NCBI RefSeq assembly: GCF_936928535.1
Contig: NZ_CAKZHY010000098.1
Location: 62,001-126,000, forward strand
Direction: 5' to 3'
Source: an uncultured Bradyrhizobium sp.
GTDB taxonomy: Bacteria; Pseudomonadota; Alphaproteobacteria; Rhizobiales; Xanthobacteraceae
Length of the DNA: 64,000 bases
In this document: piece after piece, positions 24,998 to 33,622 of the stretch
How positions within the stretch are numbered: position 1 is the stretch's first letter
How the letters are laid out: each line of letters opens with the position of its first letter
The notes under the pieces: model-generated
Told to the model about the DNA's origin: nothing
The model's input: the letters and a program-made list of their open reading frames with translations, nothing else
Databases searched by the model: none
Translations under genes and position numbers: made by a program

Positions 24998-25465
24998 ATG
25001 ATGCCTCGAGGATGGATGCTGGCGCTGGCGATAATGGGAGCGGCGACGACCGTAGCGGCGCAGGATCTCAGATCTCCGTCGGCCGACCAGTACGTGCCGC
25101 GGCTCGGCGACATCATGAGCGCCGCGCAGACGCGCCATCAGAAGCTCTGGCTGGCCGCCAAGGCGCAGAACTGGGACCTTGCGGCTTTCGAGCTGAGCCA
25201 GCTCAAGGCGAGCCTGGTCGAGGCCGCCTTGCTCTATTCCGGCATCCCCGTCAGCAATGTCACGACACTGGAGCCGTCGCTGCAGGCGACGTCCGACGCG
25301 ATTGCGGCAAAGGACGGCCGCAAATTCGCAAAGGCTCTGGGTGATCTCACCGAGGGCTGCAACGCCTGTCACCGGTCGATGGGACGCAGCTTCGTCGTCA
25401 TGAAGGTTCCCTCCGATCCGCAGCCGTTCGCCAATCAACTGTTTCCGCCACAGGCAAGGCCCTGA
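24998..25465 (+). CDS. Secreted cytochrome c-like protein with one CXXCH
   Basis: 155 residues: signal peptide (about 1-21), a helical domain, and a single heme motif CNACH at 121-125 in the last third, like cytochrome c-prime type four-helix proteins. The helix QTRHQKLWLAAKAQNWDLA is characteristic. GGGAG precedes ATG 24998. It is probably a periplasmic mono-heme protein; electron partner unknown. It lies 430 bases before the convergent octaheme gene, which may be coincidence. Confidence 0.7.
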   Translation: MMPRGWMLALAIMGAATTVAAQDLRSPSADQYVPRLGDIMSAAQTRHQKLWLAAKAQNWDLAAFELSQLKASLVEAALLYSGIPVSNVTTLEPSLQATSDAIAAKDGRKFAKALGDLTEGCNACHRSMGRSFVVMKVPSDPQPFANQLFPPQARP

Positions 25466-25523
25466 CGGAACGGACCGCGCGCAAAGCGGGTTGACGGGCA
25501 AGGCCACGACAGGAGGCGCAACC

Positions 25524-25673
25524 ATGATCCGCAAGCTCGCATCCGGCGAATACAGGCTCTATTCGCGCAAGGTGAATCCCAAGACCGGCAAGCGGCGTAA
25601 TCTCGGCACGTTCAAGAGCCGTGCGGCGGCCGAAAAGCACGAGCGCGACGTGCAGTACTTCAAGCGGCACTGA
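25524..25673 (+). CDS. Small conserved basic protein
   Basis: 49 residues, strongly basic: MIRKLASGEYRLYSRKVNPK followed by GKRRNLGTFKSRAAAEKHERDVQYFKRH in two segments. AGGAGG lies seven bases before ATG 25524, which decides the start over 25491. The composition and the GTFKSRAAAEKHE helix resemble a short DNA-binding or stress-related domain conserved in rhizobia; function unknown. Confidence 0.7.
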   Translation: MIRKLASGEYRLYSRKVNPKTGKRRNLGTFKSRAAAEKHERDVQYFKRH

Positions 25674-25894
25674 CGGTGCGAGGGGCCGGCAAGACCGAAC
25701 GTCGAAAACAACCCCATGCACAGTAGCCAGGGCTTTGAAATGACTGGCGCGAGGTGAGACGTGTCGCCGAATGCGGATTTAGCGAAATCTTCTTGACCCG
25801 TCGGGCAGAACAGGTGCATGATGGCATCATGGCACGGTCGGCTCGGTGATGTCCCTGCGCGGATAAGCCGGGTTACAAGTCCATTGAATCGTCC

Positions 25895-28306
25895 TTACTG
25901 CCGGAGCTGCTTGATCAGCACATCGATTTCGCGATCGCCGGGCATCAAGCGCGAAAGTCGCTCGGCATAGCTCAACGCGCCTGCGGCATCACCCTTTTCC
26001 CGACTCAGGATGATTGCTGCAGAAAGCGCGTCCCGATCATTCGGATGCATTTTCAAGCTGTTCCTCAGGACCGCAAGCGCGTCGTCGCGTCGGCCTGCCG
26101 AATGCAGAGCGATGGCATATACGTACGCGTAGCGCGCCTGACCGGGATCGAGGGAAGCCGCTTGACTTAGTTCTTCGAGCGCCGCCTCATTGCGCTTCTC
26201 GCGAACGAGCGTCAAACCAAGCGCGTGATGCAGGGAAGCGTCCTTCGCTGCCCCCGCGAGAGTCTCCCGCAGGACGCGCTCGCCATCGATGTCGCGTCCA
26301 AGCTGGCGAAATACGTCGGACAAATTGATGGCGGCCGCTGCAAACGAGGGATCAAGCCGGAGCGCAGCCCTATATTCGGTCTCCGCCGCGGTCGTATTGG
26401 CCTGTCGCGCAAAGAAACTGCCGAGCGCAGTATGCGCGTCCGGCCGATCGGCGTTCAGCTTCTGCGCCGCCACGAATTCGGCTGCGGCTTGCTCAAACCG
26501 GTCGCGATCGACGGCAGGCCGTTGAGAGGCAGGTACAGTCACAAGAAGCTCGGCCGCGCGGATGCGTACGCCGCGAACCGGATCGCTCAATTGCTCGGAG
26601 GCGAGCGGCCAGAGTTGACCAGTCGGTGCCCCTTCCGACCCATCGAGCGCTCCCAGCCTGACGAGCGGATCGGGATCTGAAAGTCCGCGGCGGATCAGAT
26701 TGAGATCAGGGGAGGGCAGTTCAGCGAGCGCACTGGCGCGGGCAATGCCGGCGGCATCGCCTGACGCGGCGACGGCGGTCAGAAGGGTCTGCGCATCGAC
26801 CGCCTCGTTCCAGGCGGCATGAAAAGCACGGGCATAGGTCTGATAGCCATGCCGCTCCGGCCCGAACCAGGTTTGGATCTGTTGGGCCGCCCAAGCCGCG
26901 GGCTTGTCGCGATGGCAGTCGTTGCATGCATTAGGCACGCCTGTTTCGACGGAGAGATCGGGACGCGGAATGCGGAAACCATGGTCGTGGCGGCGGTCGA
27001 CGACCATGTAGCGGCGCTCGGGCATGTGGCAGGAGGCACAAGCCAGCTGCGGGGAGATGCCCGCGTGATGGCGATGCGCATCGGATTCATACTTGCCCGG
27101 CGTATGACACTGCGCGCAGACGCCGTCGCCGGGCGCCTTCAGAGCCGCGCTATGCGGATCGTGGCAGTCGCTGCAGGTCACTCCCTGGGCGTACATCTTG
27201 CTCTGCTTGAACGGCGCGTAATTGTAGGTCTCCTCGTCGTCCCGCATCTGGCCGTCGGCATGGAAGCGCTGCTGATCGAGCAGCGACACCCGGTGGGTTT
27301 CGGAGAGCGGCCGTCCTGGGATCCAATCCTCGGACAACTGACCGCGGCGGGCATGACATCGGCCGCAGGTCTCGACCTCCTTGCGCAGGCTTGCGGCGGG
27401 CGCGCTGCGCTTTGGGCGCAACGTGTCCGACTCGGTGGACCAGATGATCCCCGTTCGCTCATCGAATTTGACGAGCAGCCCGTTGTCCATACCGCGCGCG
27501 GCGGGCTTCTGGTGCGCCCACGCAACGTGGCGCGAACCTTCTCCATGACAGCCCTCGCAGCCGACGCTGATCTCGGCAAAGCTCGTCGCGAAGCGGTTGT
27601 TCGCGGCATCGTAGTTCTTGTGCACGCCGGTCGAATGACACTCGGAGCACATGAAATTCCAGTTCTGGTTCAGCTTCGTCCAGTGCAGCGGGTCGCTGCT
27701 GGCAATGGCTGCATCCGGGTAGAGGTGAAACCAACGCTGGCCGCCGAGGTCCTTTGCTCGTGTGTCCCAGGCGATCGACAGCGCTTGAACACGACCGTCC
27801 GGGAATTCGATGAGATATTGCTGCAGCGGCTCGACACCGAAGGTGTACTTGATCTCGAAAATGGCAAGCTTTCCGTCTGGACCGTCGGTCTCGACGAGAA
27901 ATTTCTTTCCGTCGCGAAAAAAGCGCGAGCGCGTGCCGGCATATTCGAAGGACACGTCGTTGAAATTGCCGCGCACGGACTGTTCGGTTGCATGCTCCAT
28001 GGCGTGCCGGTGTTGCGAGGTCTGCCAGAGCTTTGCTTCGTTCTGATGGCATCCGCTGCAGGCTTGGCTACCGACGAACCTGAATTCGGCCGCCTTAGAG
28101 GGCTCGATCGGGGTATCCGAGCCCTTAAACCAGAACAACGCCCCTGAGATCATGAGAAGCAGAACCAGGCCAGTGCCGATTGCCAGGGCAGGTATGTTCT
28201 TACGGCCGACAGTCTGGGTTTGCGGGGGCGCACCGGAAGTAGGAGGATGGTGCGCATCGGCGCGTGGTTTCTGACGTCTGCGATTCTTTCCGGAGCCCTT
28301 TGCCAC
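25895..28306 (-). CDS. Membrane-anchored octaheme cytochrome c with HEAT/TPR C-terminus
   Basis: 803 residues. A basic N terminus is followed by one membrane helix (37-60). Eight CXXCH motifs follow: 83-87, 220-224, 250-254, 314-318, 378-382, 397-401, 423-427 and 461-465. Residues about 500-620 resemble a HEAT-like helical linker and 625-800 contain TPRs. The heme part belongs to the cytochrome c-554/doubled-CXXCH group found in periplasmic electron transfer or multiheme reductases. It starts with GTG 28306, just after a small membrane ORF and the sulfatase, so one operon is likely. No NapC-like partner is visible. Substrate unknown. Confidence 0.85.
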   Translation of the reverse strand: MAKGSGKNRRRQKPRADAHHPPTSGAPPQTQTVGRKNIPALAIGTGLVLLLMISGALFWFKGSDTPIEPSKAAEFRFVGSQACSGCHQNEAKLWQTSQHRHAMEHATEQSVRGNFNDVSFEYAGTRSRFFRDGKKFLVETDGPDGKLAIFEIKYTFGVEPLQQYLIEFPDGRVQALSIAWDTRAKDLGGQRWFHLYPDAAIASSDPLHWTKLNQNWNFMCSECHSTGVHKNYDAANNRFATSFAEISVGCEGCHGEGSRHVAWAHQKPAARGMDNGLLVKFDERTGIIWSTESDTLRPKRSAPAASLRKEVETCGRCHARRGQLSEDWIPGRPLSETHRVSLLDQQRFHADGQMRDDEETYNYAPFKQSKMYAQGVTCSDCHDPHSAALKAPGDGVCAQCHTPGKYESDAHRHHAGISPQLACASCHMPERRYMVVDRRHDHGFRIPRPDLSVETGVPNACNDCHRDKPAAWAAQQIQTWFGPERHGYQTYARAFHAAWNEAVDAQTLLTAVAASGDAAGIARASALAELPSPDLNLIRRGLSDPDPLVRLGALDGSEGAPTGQLWPLASEQLSDPVRGVRIRAAELLVTVPASQRPAVDRDRFEQAAAEFVAAQKLNADRPDAHTALGSFFARQANTTAAETEYRAALRLDPSFAAAAINLSDVFRQLGRDIDGERVLRETLAGAAKDASLHHALGLTLVREKRNEAALEELSQAASLDPGQARYAYVYAIALHSAGRRDDALAVLRNSLKMHPNDRDALSAAIILSREKGDAAGALSYAERLSRLMPGDREIDVLIKQLRQ

Positions 28307-28343
28307 GTCGTTTACCGACCCGAGACTTCACGACCCCTTTGGA

Positions 28344-28610
28344 TTACACGCGCAAATCGTGTTCGTGAAGCGCGATTCTTGTTTCGCGGGCGAGATCGAT
28401 CAGGGAAACGCAGACCATCAGGAGAGCCGCCATGAACAGCACTGAAAAGCCATGCTCATGGGCCTGGCGGACTTCATGAGCGCTCTCTCTCCATTCCTTG
28501 CAGTGGTGGATCAACCACGGTGCTAAGGCGACAGGGAGGTCGGCACCCCAGGCGTTTGAGCTCGATAGAGTAGGGGCGCGTGATTTGATCGCGCCCCAGT
28601 CTTGGTTCAC
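28344..28610 (-). CDS. Possible small membrane protein
   Basis: 88 residues starting with GTG that overlaps the sulfatase TGA (GTGA), and ending 37 bases before the octaheme gene. One hydrophobic helix (GFSVLFMAALLMVCVSLIDLA) lies near 54-74. The tight position in the operon argues for a real gene, but the ribosome site is weak and a GC-rich hairpin (28573-28597) falls inside it. It could instead be a spacer with a chance frame. Confidence 0.35.
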   Translation of the reverse strand: MNQDWGAIKSRAPTLSSSNAWGADLPVALAPWLIHHCKEWRESAHEVRQAHEHGFSVLFMAALLMVCVSLIDLARETRIALHEHDLRV

Positions 28611-31120
28611 TCGCGGGCTGCGGCAGCCTTCTGCTTGGCCTGCTCGAGCTTCTTGATGTCGTCCGGGGTCAGCTTCGGCCGATCGATCGTCAGCGTGATT
28701 TTTCTGATCTTGGCGGTCAGATTGAACGGCGGCTGATAGTCAGCGTCGTTCACGCCGGTCAGCGTATCGGAACCGATGTCGAGGCTTTCGTCGAACTGCA
28801 GGATGAACGGGAGCGTGTGCTCCATGGTCTGCGTCGCCACGTTCTTCCCGTCCACCATCAGTACACCGGTGCCGCCTTGGCCGAGGCCAGCGTAGCTTCC
28901 GAAAGCCATCGTCGCCGCACCCATCCCTTCGTACTTGAAGACGAACTCCAGCGTATGCTTGCCCGCCGCCAGCACATCGGGGCTTTCCCATTGGACATGC
29001 TTCAGGCCGACCAGGTTCCAGACGAACTTCGGCTTTCCCTTGAGTAGATAGAAGCCGTAGCCGCCAAATCGCCCGCCCTGCGTGATCAGCATGCCTTCGC
29101 CGCCGTCTTGCGGGACATCGATTTCTGCCTTGAAGCTATACGACGAGTTTAGAATAGATGGTGCATCGCCGTTGGGGATGCCGGCGAGCGGCCCCGTCCA
29201 GGTGAATACGTCGCGACCCGCCGTGATGCTGGGCTTTGGCACGATTGCGCGCGCGACGAGGGAGTTGTCGAGCGGAAGAACCTGATACTTCTTCGCCTCC
29301 TGCTCGAAGACTGCCGTTAGCTCCTTCAATTTCGCGGGGTTCTTCGCCGCGAGATCGTCCGCCTGCGTCCAGTCGTTGCGAAGGTCGTAGAGCTCCCACT
29401 GCGTGGTCGCGAGGTTCAGAGGCGGCGCTGTATTTTCCCACGGCTTGCGCCCGACCTTGTTGGCAGCAAACCAACCCTCGTGGTAGATGCCACGGTCGCC
29501 CATCATCTCGAAGTACTGAGTCTTGTGCGCCGACGGTGCGTTCGCGCTTTTCGCGTCGAAGGAGTACATCATGCTGACGCCCTCGATCGGGCTCTGCTTG
29601 ATGCCGTCGACCATGGTCGGCTGCTTGATCTTCGCCGCCTCGAGAATCGTCGGCGTGATGTCGATCATGTGGTGGAACTGATTACGGATGCCACCCTTGT
29701 CCTTGATGACCGCCGGCCAGGAGATCGCCATGCCCTGGCGGATCCCGCCGAAGTGGGACGCGATCTGCTTGGTCCACGAGAATGGCGTGTCGAACGCCCA
29801 GGCCCACGGCAAGGCCATGTGGTTATAGGTCTTGTCGGTGCCCCAGACATCGTAGAAGTACTTTAGCTGCTCCTCGACGTTGGGGTTGACGCCGTTGAAC
29901 ATTGCGATCTCGTTCGGCGTGCCGATCATGGTACCCTCGGCACTCGTTCCGTTGTCGCCTTCGATATAGATAATCAGCGTGTTGTCGAGCTTGCCCATGT
30001 CCTCGACGGCCTGGATCACGCGGCCGATCTCGTGGTCGGTGTAGGCGACGTAGGCGCCGAACACGTCGGCCTGCTTCGTGAACAGCTTCTTCTCATCTGC
30101 TGAAAGAGTGTCCCATTCCTTGAGCATGTCGCTGGGCCAGGGAGTGAGCTTGGCATTTTGAGGAATGACGCCGAGCTTCTTTTGGTTTGCGAAGATCTGC
30201 TCGCGCAGTTTGTTCCAGCCCTGGTCGAACAGGTGCATGCCACCGATCTTGTCGATCCACTCTTTCGTGGGATGGTGCGGCGCGTGCGTCCCGCCAGGGA
30301 CATAGTAGACGAAGAACGGTTGCTCCGGCGTGAGCGCGCTCATGCGCTTCATATAGTCGATTGCGTCGTCCGCCATCGCCGTGGTCAGATTCCACGTTCC
30401 CGGAGGTTGGCCCTGGAACGGGTAGATCTGCGTCGTGTTACGGAAGAGATTGGGCTGCCACTGGTTGGTATCGCCGCCCACAAAACCGTAGAAGTATTCG
30501 AATCCCATGCCGACGGGCCACTGATCGAACGGACCTGCCTGGCTCGCCTGGAATTCCGGCGTATTATGATTTTTGCCGAACCATGATGTGTGATAGCCGT
30601 TGTCCCGCAGGATCCGGCCTACCGTCGCTTTGTCACGACTGATGATGCTATTGTAGCCGGGAAAGCCGGTCGCCTGCTCGGACACTACGCCAAACCCCGC
30701 CGAGTGGTGGTTGCGGCCAGTGATAAGCGCTGCCCGCGTCGGCGAGCAGAGTGCGGTGGAATTGAAGTTGGTATAGCGCAGGCCATTCTGCGCAATGCGG
30801 TCGAGTGCGGGTGTGGGGATCACACCTCCGAACGTGCTCGGCACGCCGAAGCCGGCATCGTCAGTCATGATGAGGAGGACGTTGGGCGCGCCCTTCGGCG
30901 GCACAACACGCGCCGGCCAATATGGCTTCGATTGGGGTGCAAGCTCTTCGATCTTGCCGCCGAATTTTTGTGGCGGCGGGGGGAGCTGATCGCCTGGGAT
31001 CGTGATGGTCGCGGCTGGTGACCCCAGAGGGGGCGCAGTGGGTTGCGCTTGCTGTGCAAGCACGGGAGCAGACATTGCTGCGCTCAAGAACAACACGGAA
31101 ATAATTGCGCGTGAATTCAT
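28607..31120 (-). CDS. Exported arylsulfatase (formylglycine sulfatase)
   Basis: 837 residues. Signal peptide about 1-22; metal-binding Asp87-Asp88 in LLIMTDDAGFG; sulfatase signature CSPTRAALITGR with Cys125, the residue converted to formylglycine; later THAPHHPTKEW and EGDNGTSAEG provide further active-site residues; a C-terminal beta domain follows from about 640. It hydrolyses sulfate esters in the periplasm after maturation by an FGE or anSME not in this window. GGGAGGTCTGCA fixes the ATG at 31120. A perfect FixK/FNR-type box lies 72 bases upstream, suggesting low-oxygen induction rather than only sulfur control. Confidence 0.92.
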   Translation of the reverse strand: MNSRAIISVLFLSAAMSAPVLAQQAQPTAPPLGSPAATITIPGDQLPPPPQKFGGKIEELAPQSKPYWPARVVPPKGAPNVLLIMTDDAGFGVPSTFGGVIPTPALDRIAQNGLRYTNFNSTALCSPTRAALITGRNHHSAGFGVVSEQATGFPGYNSIISRDKATVGRILRDNGYHTSWFGKNHNTPEFQASQAGPFDQWPVGMGFEYFYGFVGGDTNQWQPNLFRNTTQIYPFQGQPPGTWNLTTAMADDAIDYMKRMSALTPEQPFFVYYVPGGTHAPHHPTKEWIDKIGGMHLFDQGWNKLREQIFANQKKLGVIPQNAKLTPWPSDMLKEWDTLSADEKKLFTKQADVFGAYVAYTDHEIGRVIQAVEDMGKLDNTLIIYIEGDNGTSAEGTMIGTPNEIAMFNGVNPNVEEQLKYFYDVWGTDKTYNHMALPWAWAFDTPFSWTKQIASHFGGIRQGMAISWPAVIKDKGGIRNQFHHMIDITPTILEAAKIKQPTMVDGIKQSPIEGVSMMYSFDAKSANAPSAHKTQYFEMMGDRGIYHEGWFAANKVGRKPWENTAPPLNLATTQWELYDLRNDWTQADDLAAKNPAKLKELTAVFEQEAKKYQVLPLDNSLVARAIVPKPSITAGRDVFTWTGPLAGIPNGDAPSILNSSYSFKAEIDVPQDGGEGMLITQGGRFGGYGFYLLKGKPKFVWNLVGLKHVQWESPDVLAAGKHTLEFVFKYEGMGAATMAFGSYAGLGQGGTGVLMVDGKNVATQTMEHTLPFILQFDESLDIGSDTLTGVNDADYQPPFNLTAKIRKITLTIDRPKLTPDDIKKLEQAKQKAAAARE

Positions 31121-31191
31121 TGCAGACCTCCCAAGAGGTGCGCGCAAAAGCGCTAATGTTATCATTTGCAGCCATTCGGTAGCGCGCCGCG

Positions 31192-31205
31192 TTGATGCAA
31201 ATCAA
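31192..31205 (-). promoter_or_regulatory. FixK/FNR-type box, sulfatase side
   Basis: TTGATGCAAATCAA is a perfect TTGAT-N4-ATCAA dyad and fits the B. japonicum FixK2 consensus TTG(A/C)-N6-(T/G)CAA. Its centre is about 78 bases upstream of the sulfatase ATG. A GATAAC sequence (31158-31163, minus strand) is a possible -10 element. Confidence 0.75.
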
Positions 31206-31304
31206 CGAAGCGATCCCGGCGCGTGATTGCCACCGCAGCCGGTATTCGATTGCCTCGCTCGAATTCGCTGGGAAGATTTTGCGAAATCAGAGCCGAAAAG
31301 AGTC

Positions 31305-31318
31305 TTGATCCGGATCAA
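31305..31318 (+). promoter_or_regulatory. FixK/FNR-type box, rightward side
   Basis: TTGATCCGGATCAA is a perfect 14-base palindrome matching TTGAT-N4-ATCAA. A TATAAA element at 31343-31348 is in the right place for a class II promoter starting near 31353, 26 bases before the ATG at 31379. Confidence 0.8.
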
Positions 31319-31378
31319 CGGAAGAAGCTGGTGAGGCGGCAATATAAAAAAGCGGTGTTGGATGATGCGCGCTAGCTC

Positions 31379-31672
31379 ATGTTCGTTCACAAGCTGAATC
31401 AACCCATTGCGGGTACCACGCTAGTCATCAGCGTTCTCGTCGTGCTGTCGCTCGTCATTTGGCGACAGCATTCCACAGAGGAAGGCATTGCCGTCAAGAG
31501 CGATCGTCTGGAGCAACGCCCAATCGGAATCGAGTCTCGTGATGTAGGTTGCACGCATACTGCTTGGCCCCTTGGATGCGGTTGGCAGCTGCCGGTCGAC
31601 AATGGGCTGACGAGAAGGCATTCGCCGACAAAAACGCAGCGGCGGCCCTGGTTCTGGCGGCTCCTGTCTTGA
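31379..31672 (+). CDS. Possible small membrane protein or truncated gene behind a FixK box
   Basis: 97 residues. The first 36 form a credible N-terminal membrane helix (LVISVLVVLSLVIWRQ); after about residue 55 the sequence looks non-coding (many Trp, Arg and Cys). The correctly spaced FixK box and -10 before it argue that the start is used. It may be a real short membrane protein, a remnant of a longer gene, or the front of a frameshifted gene. No ribosome site stands out. Confidence 0.35.
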   Translation: MFVHKLNQPIAGTTLVISVLVVLSLVIWRQHSTEEGIAVKSDRLEQRPIGIESRDVGCTHTAWPLGCGWQLPVDNGLTRRHSPTKTQRRPWFWRLLS

Positions 31673-31956
31673 CGGGCTGCGCTGTTGAGCGCCGCGCTGC
31701 AAAGCCATATTCGAGCGATCGTATCGCAAAAGCATTGTGCTGGCCGCGGCGGCACACATGCGTACCTTTGTCGGCAGGTCAGGCAAGCCGTCGGCGTCCT
31801 CACTCACGGAACATTTGATTTGCGTCAACGCGCGGTTGCAAGCCGCGTGGCTGGCTACACTCATTCGCCTGTACTGAATGCAGACGCCGGTGCTTGGGGG
31901 AGTGTCCGCGTGCACCCGGTCGAGAAAGTCATGGACACGACATTCAGGGGTATAAA
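31673..31956. other. Intergenic region, no clear gene
   Basis: Short frames on both strands lack family resemblance. It holds the third FixK-like box and the promoter of the outer-membrane protein gene. Confidence 0.5.
31815..31828 (+). promoter_or_regulatory. FixK2-consensus box upstream of outer-membrane protein
   Basis: TTGATTTGCGTCAA fits TTGA-N6-TCAA with one departure from the perfect dyad. TACACT at 31855-31860 is a possible -10, giving a start near 31866 and a leader of about 90 bases before the porin-like gene. Confidence 0.5.
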
Positions 31957-32667
31957 ATGAAACAGATTCTGAAGTCGCTCGCGATCGGCTTGACGTTGCT
32001 CGCTCCATTTGGAGTGAAAGCCGCAGATCTCACGGTGAAGGCGCATCCAGTAGCGCCCGTTGCCGCTGTGTACAATTGGACAGGCTTCTACATCGGTGTG
32101 AACGGTGGCTATGGTTGGGGGCAGCAAGATCCGCTCAACCTGATCTCAAGCCGGTTTGACCGTACCAATTTCGACCTCAACGGAGGCTTCATCGGAGGCA
32201 CGGCCGGCGCGCAAATCCAGCAGGGCAACGTGGTGCTCGGTGTCGAAAGCGATATCGACTGGGCAAACATCAAAGGCTCCGGTGTGGTTATTCCCGCAGT
32301 CGCGGGCGTTCCTGCCGGCATCACGCTGAATCTGACGACCAAGACCGACGCCATCATCACCGCACGTGCACGGTTCGGTATGGCCCTGAACAACTTCCTG
32401 CTCTACGGGACAGGCGGCGCCGCGTTCCTGCGCGAAACTGCAAATGGCACCAGTATCGCGGGCGTGCCTTGCGGAACGGCCGGCGTCCTGGTCGGCTGCA
32501 CCGAGTCACATTGGCGCCCCGGGCTCGCCGCTGGCCTTGGAGCGGAATATGCCTTCACGCCGAATTGGACCGTGAAGGGGGAATATCTTTACATCTCCGC
32601 CGCCGGCACTGGCGCGAGCAAAGATCAGCTCAACCTGGTTCGCTTCGGTGCGAACTACAAGTTCTGA
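31957..32667 (+). CDS. Outer-membrane beta-barrel protein (Omp25/Omp31 type)
   Basis: 236 residues: signal peptide (about 1-22), then YNWTGFYIGVNGGYGWG, the hallmark opening of rhizobial/Brucella Omp25-Omp31 barrels, a series of amphipathic strands, and a C-terminal FGANYKF ending in Phe as needed for BAM insertion. An eight-stranded barrel is expected. AGGGG precedes ATG 31957. Function is probably structural or adhesive; a FixK-like box upstream suggests oxygen-responsive expression. Confidence 0.85.
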   Translation: MKQILKSLAIGLTLLAPFGVKAADLTVKAHPVAPVAAVYNWTGFYIGVNGGYGWGQQDPLNLISSRFDRTNFDLNGGFIGGTAGAQIQQGNVVLGVESDIDWANIKGSGVVIPAVAGVPAGITLNLTTKTDAIITARARFGMALNNFLLYGTGGAAFLRETANGTSIAGVPCGTAGVLVGCTESHWRPGLAAGLGAEYAFTPNWTVKGEYLYISAAGTGASKDQLNLVRFGANYKF

Positions 32668-32682
32668 AACCCGGTAATCAGT

Positions 32683-32712
32683 CGGAGCTGCTGTCTCACG
32701 GCCGCAGCTCCG
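32683..32712 (+). terminator. Hairpin after the outer-membrane protein gene
   Basis: CGGAGCTGC (32683-32691) pairs with GCAGCTCCG (32704-32712), 9 bp with a 12-base loop. No T-run follows, so it may be Rho-assisted or stabilise the 3' end. Confidence 0.5.
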
Positions 32713-32875
32713 ATAACCAGCTCGCGCAATCCATATTCGCGGTCTGCCGTTGTTCAGGCCAAGCAAAACGTCCTCGTCAGACAACATCTTTTCGATCACG
32801 GCAATACCAGCAATTTCAGGTCCGATTGGCCAGCCCCGCCGGCTCAACCGGGACAGTTTTAGAAGGGAGAGACAG

Positions 32876-33247
32876 ATGAAAGCGATATTGTTTTCACTCG
32901 CGATGCTCGGAAGCCATTCATTGGTGCCGGTTTCCGATCGCGTTCCCGAATTGAAGGTCGAGGCCCTCTGCACGGCGACGTCCGAAACCGACAAGGCGAT
33001 GGGGCTCGCGTTGGCTCAGAGCTTCTCGGACTGCATGCGTGACGAGGTCTCGGCACAACAGCAACTAGCCACAGTCTGGTCGTCGACGAAGCCCGCCGTC
33101 CGCGACGGTTGCGAGGGTGAGGCGACCTCAGGCGGAATCCAAAGCTACGTCGATCTGCTCACCTGCATCCAGATGACCGATACCGCGAGTACGCTGGCTT
33201 CGGCTTCGCCGCTGAGAGGCGCCAGCAAGAACAGAAACAGGAAATAA
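32876..33247 (+). CDS. Small exported hypothetical protein
   Basis: 123 residues with a weak signal-like N terminus (MKAILFSLAMLGSHSL) and a helical body containing LCTATSETDKAMGLALAQSF and a second Cys pair (DCMRDE, DGCEGE). The tail is basic (GASKNRNRK). GAAGGGAG precedes ATG 32876. No family recognised; it lies between the porin gene and another small secreted protein and could be part of the same transcript. Confidence 0.6.
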   Translation: MKAILFSLAMLGSHSLVPVSDRVPELKVEALCTATSETDKAMGLALAQSFSDCMRDEVSAQQQLATVWSSTKPAVRDGCEGEATSGGIQSYVDLLTCIQMTDTASTLASASPLRGASKNRNRK

Positions 33248-33271
33248 GAGATTGTTTCCGGGAGCAAGATC

Positions 33272-33622
33272 ATGATCATCAACCGTCTTTCGCTCGTTGC
33301 TGCCTTGGCAGCCGCAATCATCGGCTCGGGCGCCTCGGCCCAGACGATCAACCTCACGGGCGTCTACAAATGTATTCAGATGTGCCGGGGGGACCTTCCG
33401 GCCTACGTCACCCAGAATGGGACTGAATTGAACCTGTTGACCGAAGCCGGCGTACCATCCCGGGCTTGGCCCGATTGGTATTCGCCGGCTAACCGGATTT
33501 GGGTCGATGCGTTCAATCTAAGCGCAGTCTATTCACCGGATGGAATGCTTATCCAGTTTGACAATGGGACGATTTGGCAGCGGGATTTGCCTCCGGCGCC
33601 GCCTGTCCGCGGTCGACCTTAG
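33272..33622 (+). CDS. Small secreted hypothetical protein
   Basis: 116 residues with a clean signal peptide (about 1-23, GSGASAQ) and a mature domain that begins INLTGVYKCIQMCRG and has a beta-rich pattern (VTQNGTELNLLTEAG), like short lipocalin-type periplasmic proteins. GGGAGCAAGATC precedes the ATG. Its last 74 bases overlap the 3' end of the convergent regulator gene on the other strand. Confidence 0.65.
   Translation: MIINRLSLVAALAAAIIGSGASAQTINLTGVYKCIQMCRGDLPAYVTQNGTELNLLTEAGVPSRAWPDWYSPANRIWVDAFNLSAVYSPDGMLIQFDNGTIWQRDLPPAPPVRGRP

Noticed and set aside
28220..28435. 71-codon plus-strand frame over the octaheme cytochrome start
   Set aside because: No ribosome site, no family resemblance, overlaps the cytochrome membrane anchor on the other strand.
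31421..32008. 195-codon minus-strand frame overlapping the porin start
   Set aside because: Irregular composition rich in Ser, Arg and Met without recognisable motifs; opposite the well-supported porin.
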